Below, piece after piece: positions 1-5,303 of a DNA stretch of 8,129 bases; the stretch's first letter is position 1; the number at the start of each line of letters is the position of its first letter. The stretch is from Acidimicrobiia bacterium (GTDB lineage Bacteria > Actinomycetota > Acidimicrobiia > Acidimicrobiales > Poriferisodalaceae): NCBI GenBank assembly GCA_026983855.1, contig JALSTE010000665.1, positions 1 through 8,129 of the forward strand, written 5' to 3'. The notes under the pieces are model-generated. The model did not search any database. It had not been told where the DNA came from and saw nothing but the letters and a program-made list of their open reading frames with translations. A program made the translations under genes and the position numbers.

Positions 1-45
1 ACACCTCCCCGTGAGGTCTCCCGTCCCTCGTCCCCTTTTTCGGGT

Positions 46-420
46 CTAGCGACCGGCCACCACCACGGTGTAGCCCTCGGGTCCCCGCAGCCATATCTCC
101 CGGTGGCGGGCATTGGGGTTGACGATCGGGCCCTCCAGAACCTCGGCCCCGGCCACCCTCACCCGGTCCGTCACCGCGTCGAAGTCATCGGTGGCGAACC
201 ACAGGAGTACCCCGTTGCCCCGGGAGGGGTCGTTCGGATCCCCCATGTGGGGGTGTTCGTCGGCCTCCCAGTCGTGGAGCTGGGCCACCATCTCCTCCCC
301 GTCCATGAGCATCTCGTACTCCGGTCCCCCGTGTCCGGATGCGAGTCCCAGCACCTCACGGAACCAGAGTGACCCGGCCTCGACGTCTGCGAGGACGATC
401 ATCGGTTGGGCTCTGATCAT
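46..420 (-). CDS. VOC-family protein (glyoxalase / extradiol dioxygenase superfamily)
   Basis: A 124-aa protein of the length expected for a single-domain VOC protein (one beta-alpha-beta-beta-beta pair). The N-terminus MIRAQPMIVLADVEAG forms the first strand and leads into the helix with WFREVLGL (19-26). GGPEYEML (31-38), QLHDWE (47-52), GNGVLLWF (68-75) and HREIWLRGPEGYTVVV (106-121) follow the pattern of a common, poorly characterised VOC subfamily. His49 and Glu108 lie where metal ligands often sit, but this is inferred from family pattern only. The substrate cannot be named; a bleomycin-resistance label would be unjustified. The ATG at 420 is chosen because it begins the first strand and an in-frame stop (TAG, 432-430) lies 9 nt upstream. 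There is no Shine-Dalgarno sequence, but TAGGTT lies 6 nt before the ATG, so the transcript may be leaderless. The 5' end of this gene is copied in the adjoining tandem repeat. It is transcribed away from the heme A synthase gene. Confidence 0.85.
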   Translation of the reverse strand: MIRAQPMIVLADVEAGSLWFREVLGLASGHGGPEYEMLMDGEEMVAQLHDWEADEHPHMGDPNDPSRGNGVLLWFATDDFDAVTDRVRVAGAEVLEGPIVNPNARHREIWLRGPEGYTVVVAGR

Positions 421-426
421 GGTGGG

Positions 427-432
427 AACCTA
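427..432 (-). promoter_or_regulatory. Candidate -10 element of the VOC gene (TAGGTT)
   Basis: TAGGTT on the minus strand fits TAnnnT and ends 6 nt before the ATG at 420, the spacing expected for a leaderless transcript. In the two other repeat copies the same place reads TGGGTT, so only the gene-proximal copy has the A that makes a good -10. No clear TTGACA-like -35 is visible. Confidence 0.4.
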
Positions 433-489
433 CTGCGTGTACGCGGCCTCTACGTCTGTGAGGACGATCATCGGTTGGGCTCTGATCAT
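430..489 (-). other. Short upstream reading frame made by repeat copy two (19 codons)
   Basis: The ATG of the second repeat copy (489-487) opens a frame reading MIRAQPMIVLTDVEAAYTQ. It ends at TAG (432-430), 9 nt before the VOC start and in the same frame. The equivalent codon in the other linkers is TGG (Trp), so one G-to-A change separates a stop from read-through. Starting at the third copy (ATG at 558) the same frame gives 42 residues containing two copies of the N-terminal strand. It could be a leader peptide coupled to VOC translation by reinitiation, or a dead remnant of duplication. The sequence does not decide. Confidence 0.4.
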
Positions 490-609
490 GGTGGGAACCC
501 ACTTCGGGGACCCGGTGTCGACGTCTGCGGGGACGATCATCGGTTGGGCTCTGATCATGGTGGGAACCCACTTCGGGGACCCGGTGTCGATGGGTGGTGG
601 CGGGGAACC

Positions 610-615
610 TAGAAT
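610..615 (+). promoter_or_regulatory. Candidate -10 element of the heme A synthase gene (TAGAAT)
   Basis: TAGAAT is one change from TATAAT and ends 8 nt before the ATG at 624. No Shine-Dalgarno sequence lies between, so transcription probably starts at or just before the start codon. The -35 region, at the edge of the third repeat copy, is not recognisable (TGTCGA at 585-590 is a weak possibility). Confidence 0.5.
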
Positions 616-623
616 CACCGACC

Positions 624-1757
624 ATGGCCGATGTGGACACCCCACCCCCCGCTCCAGCCTCGCACGCGGAGCCGGGAAGCCCGGGTCCCGATCCCATAAC
701 CAGATGGCTGGTGATGGTGGCGGTGTTGGTGTTCTTCATGGTTCTGGTGGGTGGGTTCGTGAGGCTGTCCCGGGCCGGACTGTCGATCACCGAGTGGGAC
801 CCGGTCACCGGGGTGGTCCCACCCATCGGGCACGACGCCTGGGTCAACTCCTTCGCCCAGTACCAGAAGACCCCGGAGTTCCACCTGGTGAACAGCACCA
901 TGACCCTGGGTGAGTACCAGAGGATCTTCTACATCGAGTGGGCCCACCGTCTCGTGGCCCGTCTGGCCGGCCTGGCCGTCGTGCTGCCCCTGATCTGGAT
1001 GATGTGGAAGAGACGCCTCGGACTCAGGGACTCACTGCCCTACTGGGGAATAGCCGCCCTGTTCGGCGTCCAGGGCCTGATCGGTTGGTTGATGGTCTCC
1101 AGTGGTCTGCAGGAGCGTCCCTCGGTCAGTCACTACCGGCTCACGATCCACCTGCTGACGGCGGGGACTCTCCTGGCCCTGGTCCTGTGGATGGCGTGGA
1201 ACCGCATGGACCGCGACCGCCCGCCCCGCCCGGCCCCACCACGGGCCGCCCCGCTCTCTCGGGTGCTGCTGGCCGCGGTGGTGGTCCAGATCGCCTTCGG
1301 GGGTCTGGTGGCGGGTCTCAAGGCGGGACTGATCTCCGACACCTGGCCCCTGATGAACGGAACCTTCCTGCCGCGGGGGGCGCTGTCGCAGTTGACCGAG
1401 GCCCTGGGTGCCCACTGGTTCCACCGCTGGTTCGCCTTCGTCGTGGCCTCACTCGTCGTGGCCACCGCCGGGGTGATCCTCGGGGACAGTCGCAGTGACG
1501 CCTCCCTGCGGCGGGCGGCGATGGGGTTGCTCGGGGGAGTCGTGGTGCAGATCTCGTTGGGAATCAGCCTGGTGCTCACCGGGGTACCACGATGGTCGGC
1601 CCTGGCCCACCAGGGAACGGGGGTGGGTATCTTCGTGGTGACCCTGTTCGTGGTCCACGCCACCCGGACACCGGCCTCCTCCCTGGCCCCCTCCGCACCG
1701 GCGAAACTTGACCTGGACCTCGGGGAGACCCGCTCCTCGGCCCCCTCGGTGGTGTGA
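624..1757 (+). CDS. ctaA: Heme A synthase, COX15/CtaA family
   Basis: Membrane enzyme that oxidises the C8 methyl of heme O to the formyl group of heme A for aa3-type cytochrome oxidases. The 377-aa product has about eight hydrophobic segments. The four family heme-ligand histidines are visible: His108 in EWAHR (Glu105 is the expected catalytic glutamate), His176 in SHYRLTIHL, His267 in HWFHRWFA and His329 in LAHQGTG. The first extracytoplasmic loop is long, with SRAGLSITEWDPVTGVVPP (49-67) and EYQRIFYIEWAHR (97-109), typical of the alphaproteobacterial/mitochondrial COX15 form. The protein contains no cysteine, unlike Bacillus-type CtaA with its loop cysteine pair. The N-terminal 25 residues and the C-terminal tail are Pro/Ala-rich. 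ATG 624 is preferred over an in-frame ATG at 594, because TAGAAT at 610-615 would then lie inside the gene. It overlaps the next gene by 4 bp. Confidence 0.93.
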   Translation: MADVDTPPPAPASHAEPGSPGPDPITRWLVMVAVLVFFMVLVGGFVRLSRAGLSITEWDPVTGVVPPIGHDAWVNSFAQYQKTPEFHLVNSTMTLGEYQRIFYIEWAHRLVARLAGLAVVLPLIWMMWKRRLGLRDSLPYWGIAALFGVQGLIGWLMVSSGLQERPSVSHYRLTIHLLTAGTLLALVLWMAWNRMDRDRPPRPAPPRAAPLSRVLLAAVVVQIAFGGLVAGLKAGLISDTWPLMNGTFLPRGALSQLTEALGAHWFHRWFAFVVASLVVATAGVILGDSRSDASLRRAAMGLLGGVVVQISLGISLVLTGVPRWSALAHQGTGVGIFVVTLFVVHATRTPASSLAPSAPAKLDLDLGETRSSAPSVV

Positions 1758-2437
1758 ACCGCGGGCCGGTCCCGGCCCCGGCGACGGTGGGGCAGACGGG
1801 ATCCGAGGTGGTCCCCCGTTGGGCGGTGGCGGCCCTGTGGGCCACTCGGGCGGCTCTGGTCACCGCGGTGGGAATCTCGTTGCTGTTCCCCGACTGGGAG
1901 CAGTTCCAGGGCAAGGGGATGGCCTACCGGGCGCCGGTCTACCTGCTGCCCATGATCGTGGTGCCCGGGGTGTGGCGCCTCCGGGGCCGCCGTCGGCCCT
2001 ACCCGTACCTCACCGACGCCCTGGTCATCGCCCCCTTCCTCGCCGACACCCTGGGCAACGTCTTCGGTTTCTACGACACCTACACCCACACCGACGACGT
2101 CCTGCACTTCCTCAACTGGGTGCTGCTGATCGGAGGGATCACCCTGGCCCTGTGCCGCACCTACCTCCGGCCCCTCGCCGCCTGGGTGACCGGTACCGGG
2201 ATCGGGGCCCTGGCCATCATCGGATGGGAGACGGCGGAGTGGTTCGTCCAGAAGTTGGGGACGACCGGGCTGCATCTGACCTATTCCGACACCATCGGTG
2301 ACCTGGTGCTGTCCAGCACCGGTGGGGCCATCGGGGCCCTGATCGCGGTGTGGTGGGCCGGCTCCCGTCGATTCGGTGACCGGTCGGGTCCCGCCGCCCC
2401 CTCGCCCGGGTCCCCGGCCGTCCCGGCGGCGGGTTGA
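1754..2437 (+). CDS. Polytopic membrane protein, DUF2238/YjdF-like
   Basis: A 227-aa protein with about six hydrophobic segments (roughly 22-45, 60-75, 86-103, 115-134, 145-165 and 184-202) and a Pro/Ala-rich tail. Polar motifs sit at membrane edges: ADTLGNVFGFYD (97-108), HTDDVLHFLNW (112-122), GWETAEWF (157-164) and YSDTIGDLVLSSTGG (177-191). The pattern of Asp/His (DDVLH), Glu (WExxEW) and DxxxD resembles the DUF2238 (YjdF-type) family, whose function is not established. These residues could bind a metal or a lipid-type substrate, which is inference. The GTG start at 1754 overlaps the stop of the heme A synthase gene (GTGA), and no good Shine-Dalgarno is seen, so translation is probably coupled. 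The pairing hints at a membrane or respiratory role, but adjacency is the only support. A GTG at 1808 is an alternative start. Confidence 0.7.
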   Translation: MNRGPVPAPATVGQTGSEVVPRWAVAALWATRAALVTAVGISLLFPDWEQFQGKGMAYRAPVYLLPMIVVPGVWRLRGRRRPYPYLTDALVIAPFLADTLGNVFGFYDTYTHTDDVLHFLNWVLLIGGITLALCRTYLRPLAAWVTGTGIGALAIIGWETAEWFVQKLGTTGLHLTYSDTIGDLVLSSTGGAIGALIAVWWAGSRRFGDRSGPAAPSPGSPAVPAAG

Positions 2438-2440
2438 GGG

Positions 2441-3232
2441 TCACCGTTCCGCCGTCAGGGTCCCCAGCCACTCCAGCAGGGCCGCCAGGGTCGCCGACGG
2501 CTGTTCGGGCAGGAGGGCGTGTCCGGCGTCGGGAATGGTGACCACCGTGGCCCGATCCCCGATCGAGTCGGCCAGCCGGACGGCGTTGGCGGCTGGGGCG
2601 ATCACATCGGCGGCCGGTTGGATCACCAGGACCGGGGCCGAGCCCGCTTCCCACCACTCGGCCGGATCGGTGGCCGAGTTGGCCCGGCCCTGGTGGAGGG
2701 CCACGGTTGGGTACCAGCCACCCTCCCAGGCCGAGGGGTCGTTCCCCGGGGCGAAGAAGGCCCGACGGACGACCTCCAGGTGGTCCCGGCGGTTCCGGGT
2801 GGGGTCGAAGCAGGCCCGCAGATCGGCCAGGGCCTCGGGTTCGGGGGCCACCAGGCCCCCCGCCGCCAGCAGGGCCACTCCCCGGACCAGGCCCGGGTGG
2901 CGGGTGGCGGTCAGACGGACGATCCGATTGCCCAGGGCGTGGCCCACGACCACCGCCGTGGGGCGCGGGGGCGGTGCCAGGGCCTCGATCACGGCGGCCA
3001 AGTCGGCGGCGAAGGTCTCCATGGTCGATCCCGCCATGGGAGCGGTGCCCGCAACCCCGCGGGGCTCGGGCCGGGCCACCTTCCAGCCCGCCGCGGCCAG
3101 GCCCGCGGCCAGATCGGCGAAATCGGCCCCGCCCCGACCCAGGGAGGGCACCAGCACGATCAGAGGGCCATCACCGGATGTGTGCACCTCGATCTCACCG
3201 CCGGTCACCCCGACCCTGGTCGACATCTCCAC
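2441..3232 (-). CDS. Alpha/beta-hydrolase-fold protein with Ala at the nucleophile position
   Basis: A 263-aa protein of usual length for a single alpha/beta hydrolase domain. Features in order: strand and oxyanion-loop region LIVLVPSLGRGGADF (24-38), nucleophile elbow VVVGHALGNRIVRL (94-107), a lid region around 130-190 rich in Trp, acid loop VLVIQPAADVIAP (201-213, Asp209) and catalytic-His loop IPDAGHALLPEQP (233-245, His238). The elbow normally reads G-x-S-x-G, but here it is G97-H-A99-L-G101; the codon is GCC (2938-2936). Thus the acid and base of the triad remain and the nucleophile is absent. It may be a non-hydrolytic family member (binding, lyase-like or cofactor-free chemistry). I recall GHA-type elbows in other bacterial homologues, so it need not be a decayed gene. 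The start is GTG 3232 or ATG 3226; neither has a spaced Shine-Dalgarno. It probably forms a unit with the 133-aa gene 46 bp upstream. It converges with the membrane-protein gene, leaving 3 bp between stops. Confidence 0.85.
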   Translation of the reverse strand: MEMSTRVGVTGGEIEVHTSGDGPLIVLVPSLGRGGADFADLAAGLAAAGWKVARPEPRGVAGTAPMAGSTMETFAADLAAVIEALAPPPRPTAVVVGHALGNRIVRLTATRHPGLVRGVALLAAGGLVAPEPEALADLRACFDPTRNRRDHLEVVRRAFFAPGNDPSAWEGGWYPTVALHQGRANSATDPAEWWEAGSAPVLVIQPAADVIAPAANAVRLADSIGDRATVVTIPDAGHALLPEQPSATLAALLEWLGTLTAER

Positions 3233-3278
3233 CGGACCGGTCTATCACCCGCTCCGTCGGTCGGCCCGGGGAAGGGCG

Positions 3279-3680
3279 TCAGGAGTCGCGCAGCGATTCC
3301 TTCCAGGTGCGGAACCTCTCATGTGTCCGCCCGTCGGCCCCGGTGCCCGAGCCCCGGCGGCCGTGGAGGTCGAAGGTGAGGGCCTCACCGGTGGTGGGGT
3401 CCAGGGCCATGTAGCGGGCCCGTCCCACCGGCGGCCCGGCCCGCCACAGCAGCCAGCGGCCGATACGGCGCTTGTACTCCACCGGCTGGTCCAGGTCGTC
3501 CCCCAGGGTCAGCAGTTCGTCTGGGGCTTCGACCCACCCGGTGGCGGGTATCCGGAACGAACGGGTGGGGGTGTCGGGTAGTTCGGAGGTGGTGAACTCC
3601 CGGTCGGTGAAGGGACGTTCGTGCACCGGCAGGGGCGGCCCGTCGTCGGGGGTCCCAGATGGTTCGGAGGTGGGGGCCAT
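3279..3680 (-). CDS. Uncharacterised 133-aa protein
   Basis: I do not recognise the family. The first 35 residues are Pro/Asp/Thr-rich and probably disordered. The core (about 40-105) looks folded, with FRIPATGWVEAPDELLTLG (42-60), YKRRIGRWLLWRAGPP (68-83) and ARYMALDPTTGEALTFDLH (87-105), suggesting beta strands. The tail is basic and ends in TWKESLRDS. There is no signal peptide, transmembrane segment, cysteine or nucleotide-binding motif. ATG 3680 is preceded by CCGGAGA about 6-12 nt upstream, an acceptable ribosome binding site. Codon usage matches the neighbours, and the frame ends just before the alpha/beta hydrolase on the same strand, so co-transcription is likely. It is divergent from the aldehyde dehydrogenase. 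Confidence 0.7.
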   Translation of the reverse strand: MAPTSEPSGTPDDGPPLPVHERPFTDREFTTSELPDTPTRSFRIPATGWVEAPDELLTLGDDLDQPVEYKRRIGRWLLWRAGPPVGRARYMALDPTTGEALTFDLHGRRGSGTGADGRTHERFRTWKESLRDS

Positions 3681-3769
3681 GTCGGTCTCCGGTGGTGGTC
3701 GGTGGGGGCCTACGCTCCAGCGGGAACCGGTGCCGTGGGTACCGGGTGCGAGAGGCGACTGGAGTTCAG
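3681..3769. promoter_or_regulatory. Divergent intergenic region with candidate aldehyde dehydrogenase promoter and RBS
   Basis: This 89-bp gap lies between two outward-facing genes and should hold both promoters. On the plus strand TACGCT (3711-3716) fits TAnnnT. GGAG (3761-3764) sits 5 nt before the ATG at 3770 and fixes that start. On the minus strand, GGAG lies near the 133-aa gene start. No convincing -35 or dyad operator is visible. Confidence 0.4.
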
Positions 3770-5161
3770 ATGGTAGGGCGGATCGAGTGCATCACACCGG
3801 TGGACGGATCGGTCTACGTGACCCGGGACCTGGCCGATCCCGACACCATGGGTCGGGCCCTCGAGCGGGCCCGCCGGGCCGGCGCCCGGTGGGCGGCCAC
3901 CCCCCTGGAGGAGAGGCTGGAGATCCTGGGGCGGGCAGTGGACGCCTTCGTGGCCGCCGGTCCTGGTGAGGCGCTGGAGATCACCTGGCAGATGGGGAGG
4001 CCGATCTCCCAGAGCCCCGGTGAGATCGCCGGGTTCGAGGAGAGGGCCCGGCACATGCTGGCCATCGCTCCCGAGGCCCTGGCCGACGTGGAGGTGGAAC
4101 CCGTCGACGGCTTCCACCGCTTCATTCGGCGCCAGCCTCTGGGGACGGTGTTCGTCATGGCACCGTGGAACTATCCCTACCTCACCTCGGTGAACTCCGT
4201 CATCCCGGCCCTGGCTGCCGGCAACGCCGTGGTTCTCAAGCACTCGGCCCAGACCCCGCTGTGCGCCGAACGCTACCAAGCCGCCTTCGAATCAGCGGGG
4301 CTCCCCTCCGGGGTGTTCACCCACCTGCACCTGTCCCACGACGACGCCCTGGGGATCATCACTGGGGGAGGGGTGGACTTCGTGTCCTTCACCGGATCGG
4401 TGGCCGGGGGGCGGGCGGTGCAGGGGGCGGCCGCCCGCCGCTTCATCGGCACCGGACTGGAACTGGGGGGTAAGGATCCCGCCTACGTGCGTCACGACGC
4501 CGACCTGGATCACGCCGTGGCCAACCTGGCCGACGGGGCCTTCTTCAACTCCGGTCAGTCCTGCTGCGGAATCGAGCGCATCTACGTCCACCACCGGGTG
4601 TACGAACCCTTCGTGGAGGGACTGGTCGAGGCGGCCCGGGCCTACCGGCTGGGTGACCCGACCGATCCCGACGTCAACCTGGGACCCATGGTCCGGACCG
4701 CGGCGGCCGACTTCGTCCGGGGCCAGATCGCCGAGGCGGTGACGGCCGGGGCCCGGGCCCTGGTGGATCCGGCCGGCTTCCCCCGGGCCTCGGAGGGAAC
4801 CCCCTATCTGGCTCCACAGGTGCTCGTGGACGTGGACCACTCCCTGGGGGTGATGAGCGAGGAGAGTTTCGGACCGGTGGTCGGGGTGATGGCCGTGGGG
4901 TCCGACGAGGAGGCGGTGGAGTTGATGAACGACAGTGACTACGGCCTCACCGCCGCCATCTGGACCTCCGACCCCGAGGCGGCGGAGGCCGTGGGCCAGC
5001 GGATCGACACCGGTACCTGGTTCCAGAACCGGTGCGACTACCTGGACCCGGCCCTGGCCTGGACCGGGGTGAAGGACTCGGGGCGGGGCTGCAGTCTGTC
5101 CAGCCTGGGGTACTCCCAGCTCACCCGGCCCAAGTCGTTCCACCTGAGGCTGGGTACCTGA
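3770..5161 (+). CDS. NAD(P)-dependent aldehyde dehydrogenase
   Basis: A 463-aa aldehyde dehydrogenase, slightly shorter at the N-terminus than the classical 490-500 aa type, as in succinate-semialdehyde-dehydrogenase-like enzymes. It oxidises an aldehyde to the acid with NAD(P). Landmarks: MAPWNYP (130-136, Asn133 of the oxyanion hole), cofactor-loop Lys157 in VVLKHSAQTP, the Rossmann-type FTGSVAGGRAV (207-217), catalytic base Glu231 in ELGGK, nucleophile Cys265 in FNSGQSCCGIER with a second cysteine at 266, and EESFGPVVGV (364-373) binding the cofactor ribose. The C-terminus GVKDSGRGCSLSSLGY replaces the more usual GxKxSGxGRExG segment. The substrate cannot be assigned from sequence. ATG 3770 is chosen because GGAG lies 5 nt upstream and the family homology begins there; an in-frame ATG at 3659 would add 37 unrelated residues and overlap the divergent gene. 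It appears to be a single-gene unit. Confidence 0.92.
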   Translation: MVGRIECITPVDGSVYVTRDLADPDTMGRALERARRAGARWAATPLEERLEILGRAVDAFVAAGPGEALEITWQMGRPISQSPGEIAGFEERARHMLAIAPEALADVEVEPVDGFHRFIRRQPLGTVFVMAPWNYPYLTSVNSVIPALAAGNAVVLKHSAQTPLCAERYQAAFESAGLPSGVFTHLHLSHDDALGIITGGGVDFVSFTGSVAGGRAVQGAAARRFIGTGLELGGKDPAYVRHDADLDHAVANLADGAFFNSGQSCCGIERIYVHHRVYEPFVEGLVEAARAYRLGDPTDPDVNLGPMVRTAAADFVRGQIAEAVTAGARALVDPAGFPRASEGTPYLAPQVLVDVDHSLGVMSEESFGPVVGVMAVGSDEEAVELMNDSDYGLTAAIWTSDPEAAEAVGQRIDTGTWFQNRCDYLDPALAWTGVKDSGRGCSLSSLGYSQLTRPKSFHLRLGT

Positions 5162-5303
5162 TCGGGAAGGGCTTCCGTCGCCGCCCCACCAACTCCGGCG
5201 GGCCGGGGCCGCGGTACAAGTAGCCTGAGACGAATCGGACTCCCGTCACGGGGCCCGACACCGGACCTGTTCCCGGACCCGCCATCTTCACCAGGAGGCC
5301 TGG
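5162..5303 (+). promoter_or_regulatory. Intergenic region with candidate tldD promoter and strong RBS
   Basis: This 142-bp gap follows the aldehyde dehydrogenase. TACAAG (5215-5220) runs directly into TAGCCT (5221-5226); the latter fits TAnnnT and would give a leader of about 70 nt. AGGAGG at 5293-5298 lies 5 nt before the tldD ATG. A short dyad, CCCGT-C-ACGGG (5242-5252), falls just after the predicted transcription start. No -35 consensus and no terminator with a T-run was found. Confidence 0.4.

Larger units (their letters stand above)
375..590. repeat. 69-bp tandem repeat, three copies, duplicating the VOC gene start
   Basis: A 37-bp core is identical at 394-430, 463-499 and 532-568, giving an exact 69-bp period (23 codons). 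Copies two and three match without change over 59 bp (463-521 and 532-590). The 19 bp left of each core (375-393, 444-462, 513-531) match with a few substitutions. Only the linker between copies one and two (431-443) has clearly drifted. Read on the minus strand, all copies are in the same frame and each contains an ATG followed by codons for MIRAQPMIV. The first copy is the true 5' end of the VOC gene, so the array is a tandem duplication of that start region. It fills most of the intergenic region. The third copy abuts the proposed heme A synthase promoter. Confidence 0.95.

Noticed and set aside
1..45. Terminator downstream of the VOC gene
   Set aside because: Only a 5-bp dyad (ACCTC/GAGGT, 3-17) is present, and it lacks a T-run on the correct strand.
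375..590. CRISPR array
   Set aside because: The units are directly tandem with a near-constant full 69-bp period and no variable spacers; the repeat is a copied gene start.
594..623. Earlier in-frame ATG for the heme A synthase
   Set aside because: It would put the TAGAAT -10 candidate inside the gene and adds residues unlike the family; 624 is better.
356..901. A minus-strand frame reading through the repeats with a repeated SHHDQSPTDDRP segment
   Set aside because: The apparent protein repeat is only the 69-bp DNA repeat read in another frame. It lies antisense to the heme A synthase N-terminus.
1133..2275. A 380-codon open frame on the minus strand across the heme A synthase and membrane-protein genes
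   Set aside because: It is antisense to two genes with clear family motifs. Its product is a Gly/Pro/Arg/His-rich composition typical of GC-rich shadow frames.
2376..3581. A 401-codon open frame on the plus strand opposite the alpha/beta hydrolase and the 133-aa gene
   Set aside because: It has Arg/Pro/Ser/Gly-rich low-complexity content with no recognisable domain and lies antisense to a recognisable fold.
3659..3769. Earlier in-frame ATG for the aldehyde dehydrogenase
   Set aside because: It overlaps the divergent gene start, adds a Gly/Arg-rich stretch without homology, and ignores the GGAG placed 5 nt before 3770.
5162..5214. Terminator after the aldehyde dehydrogenase gene
   Set aside because: GGAA/TTCC and CCGCC/GGCGG dyads are 4-5 bp and not followed by a T-run; such dyads are common by chance in this base composition.
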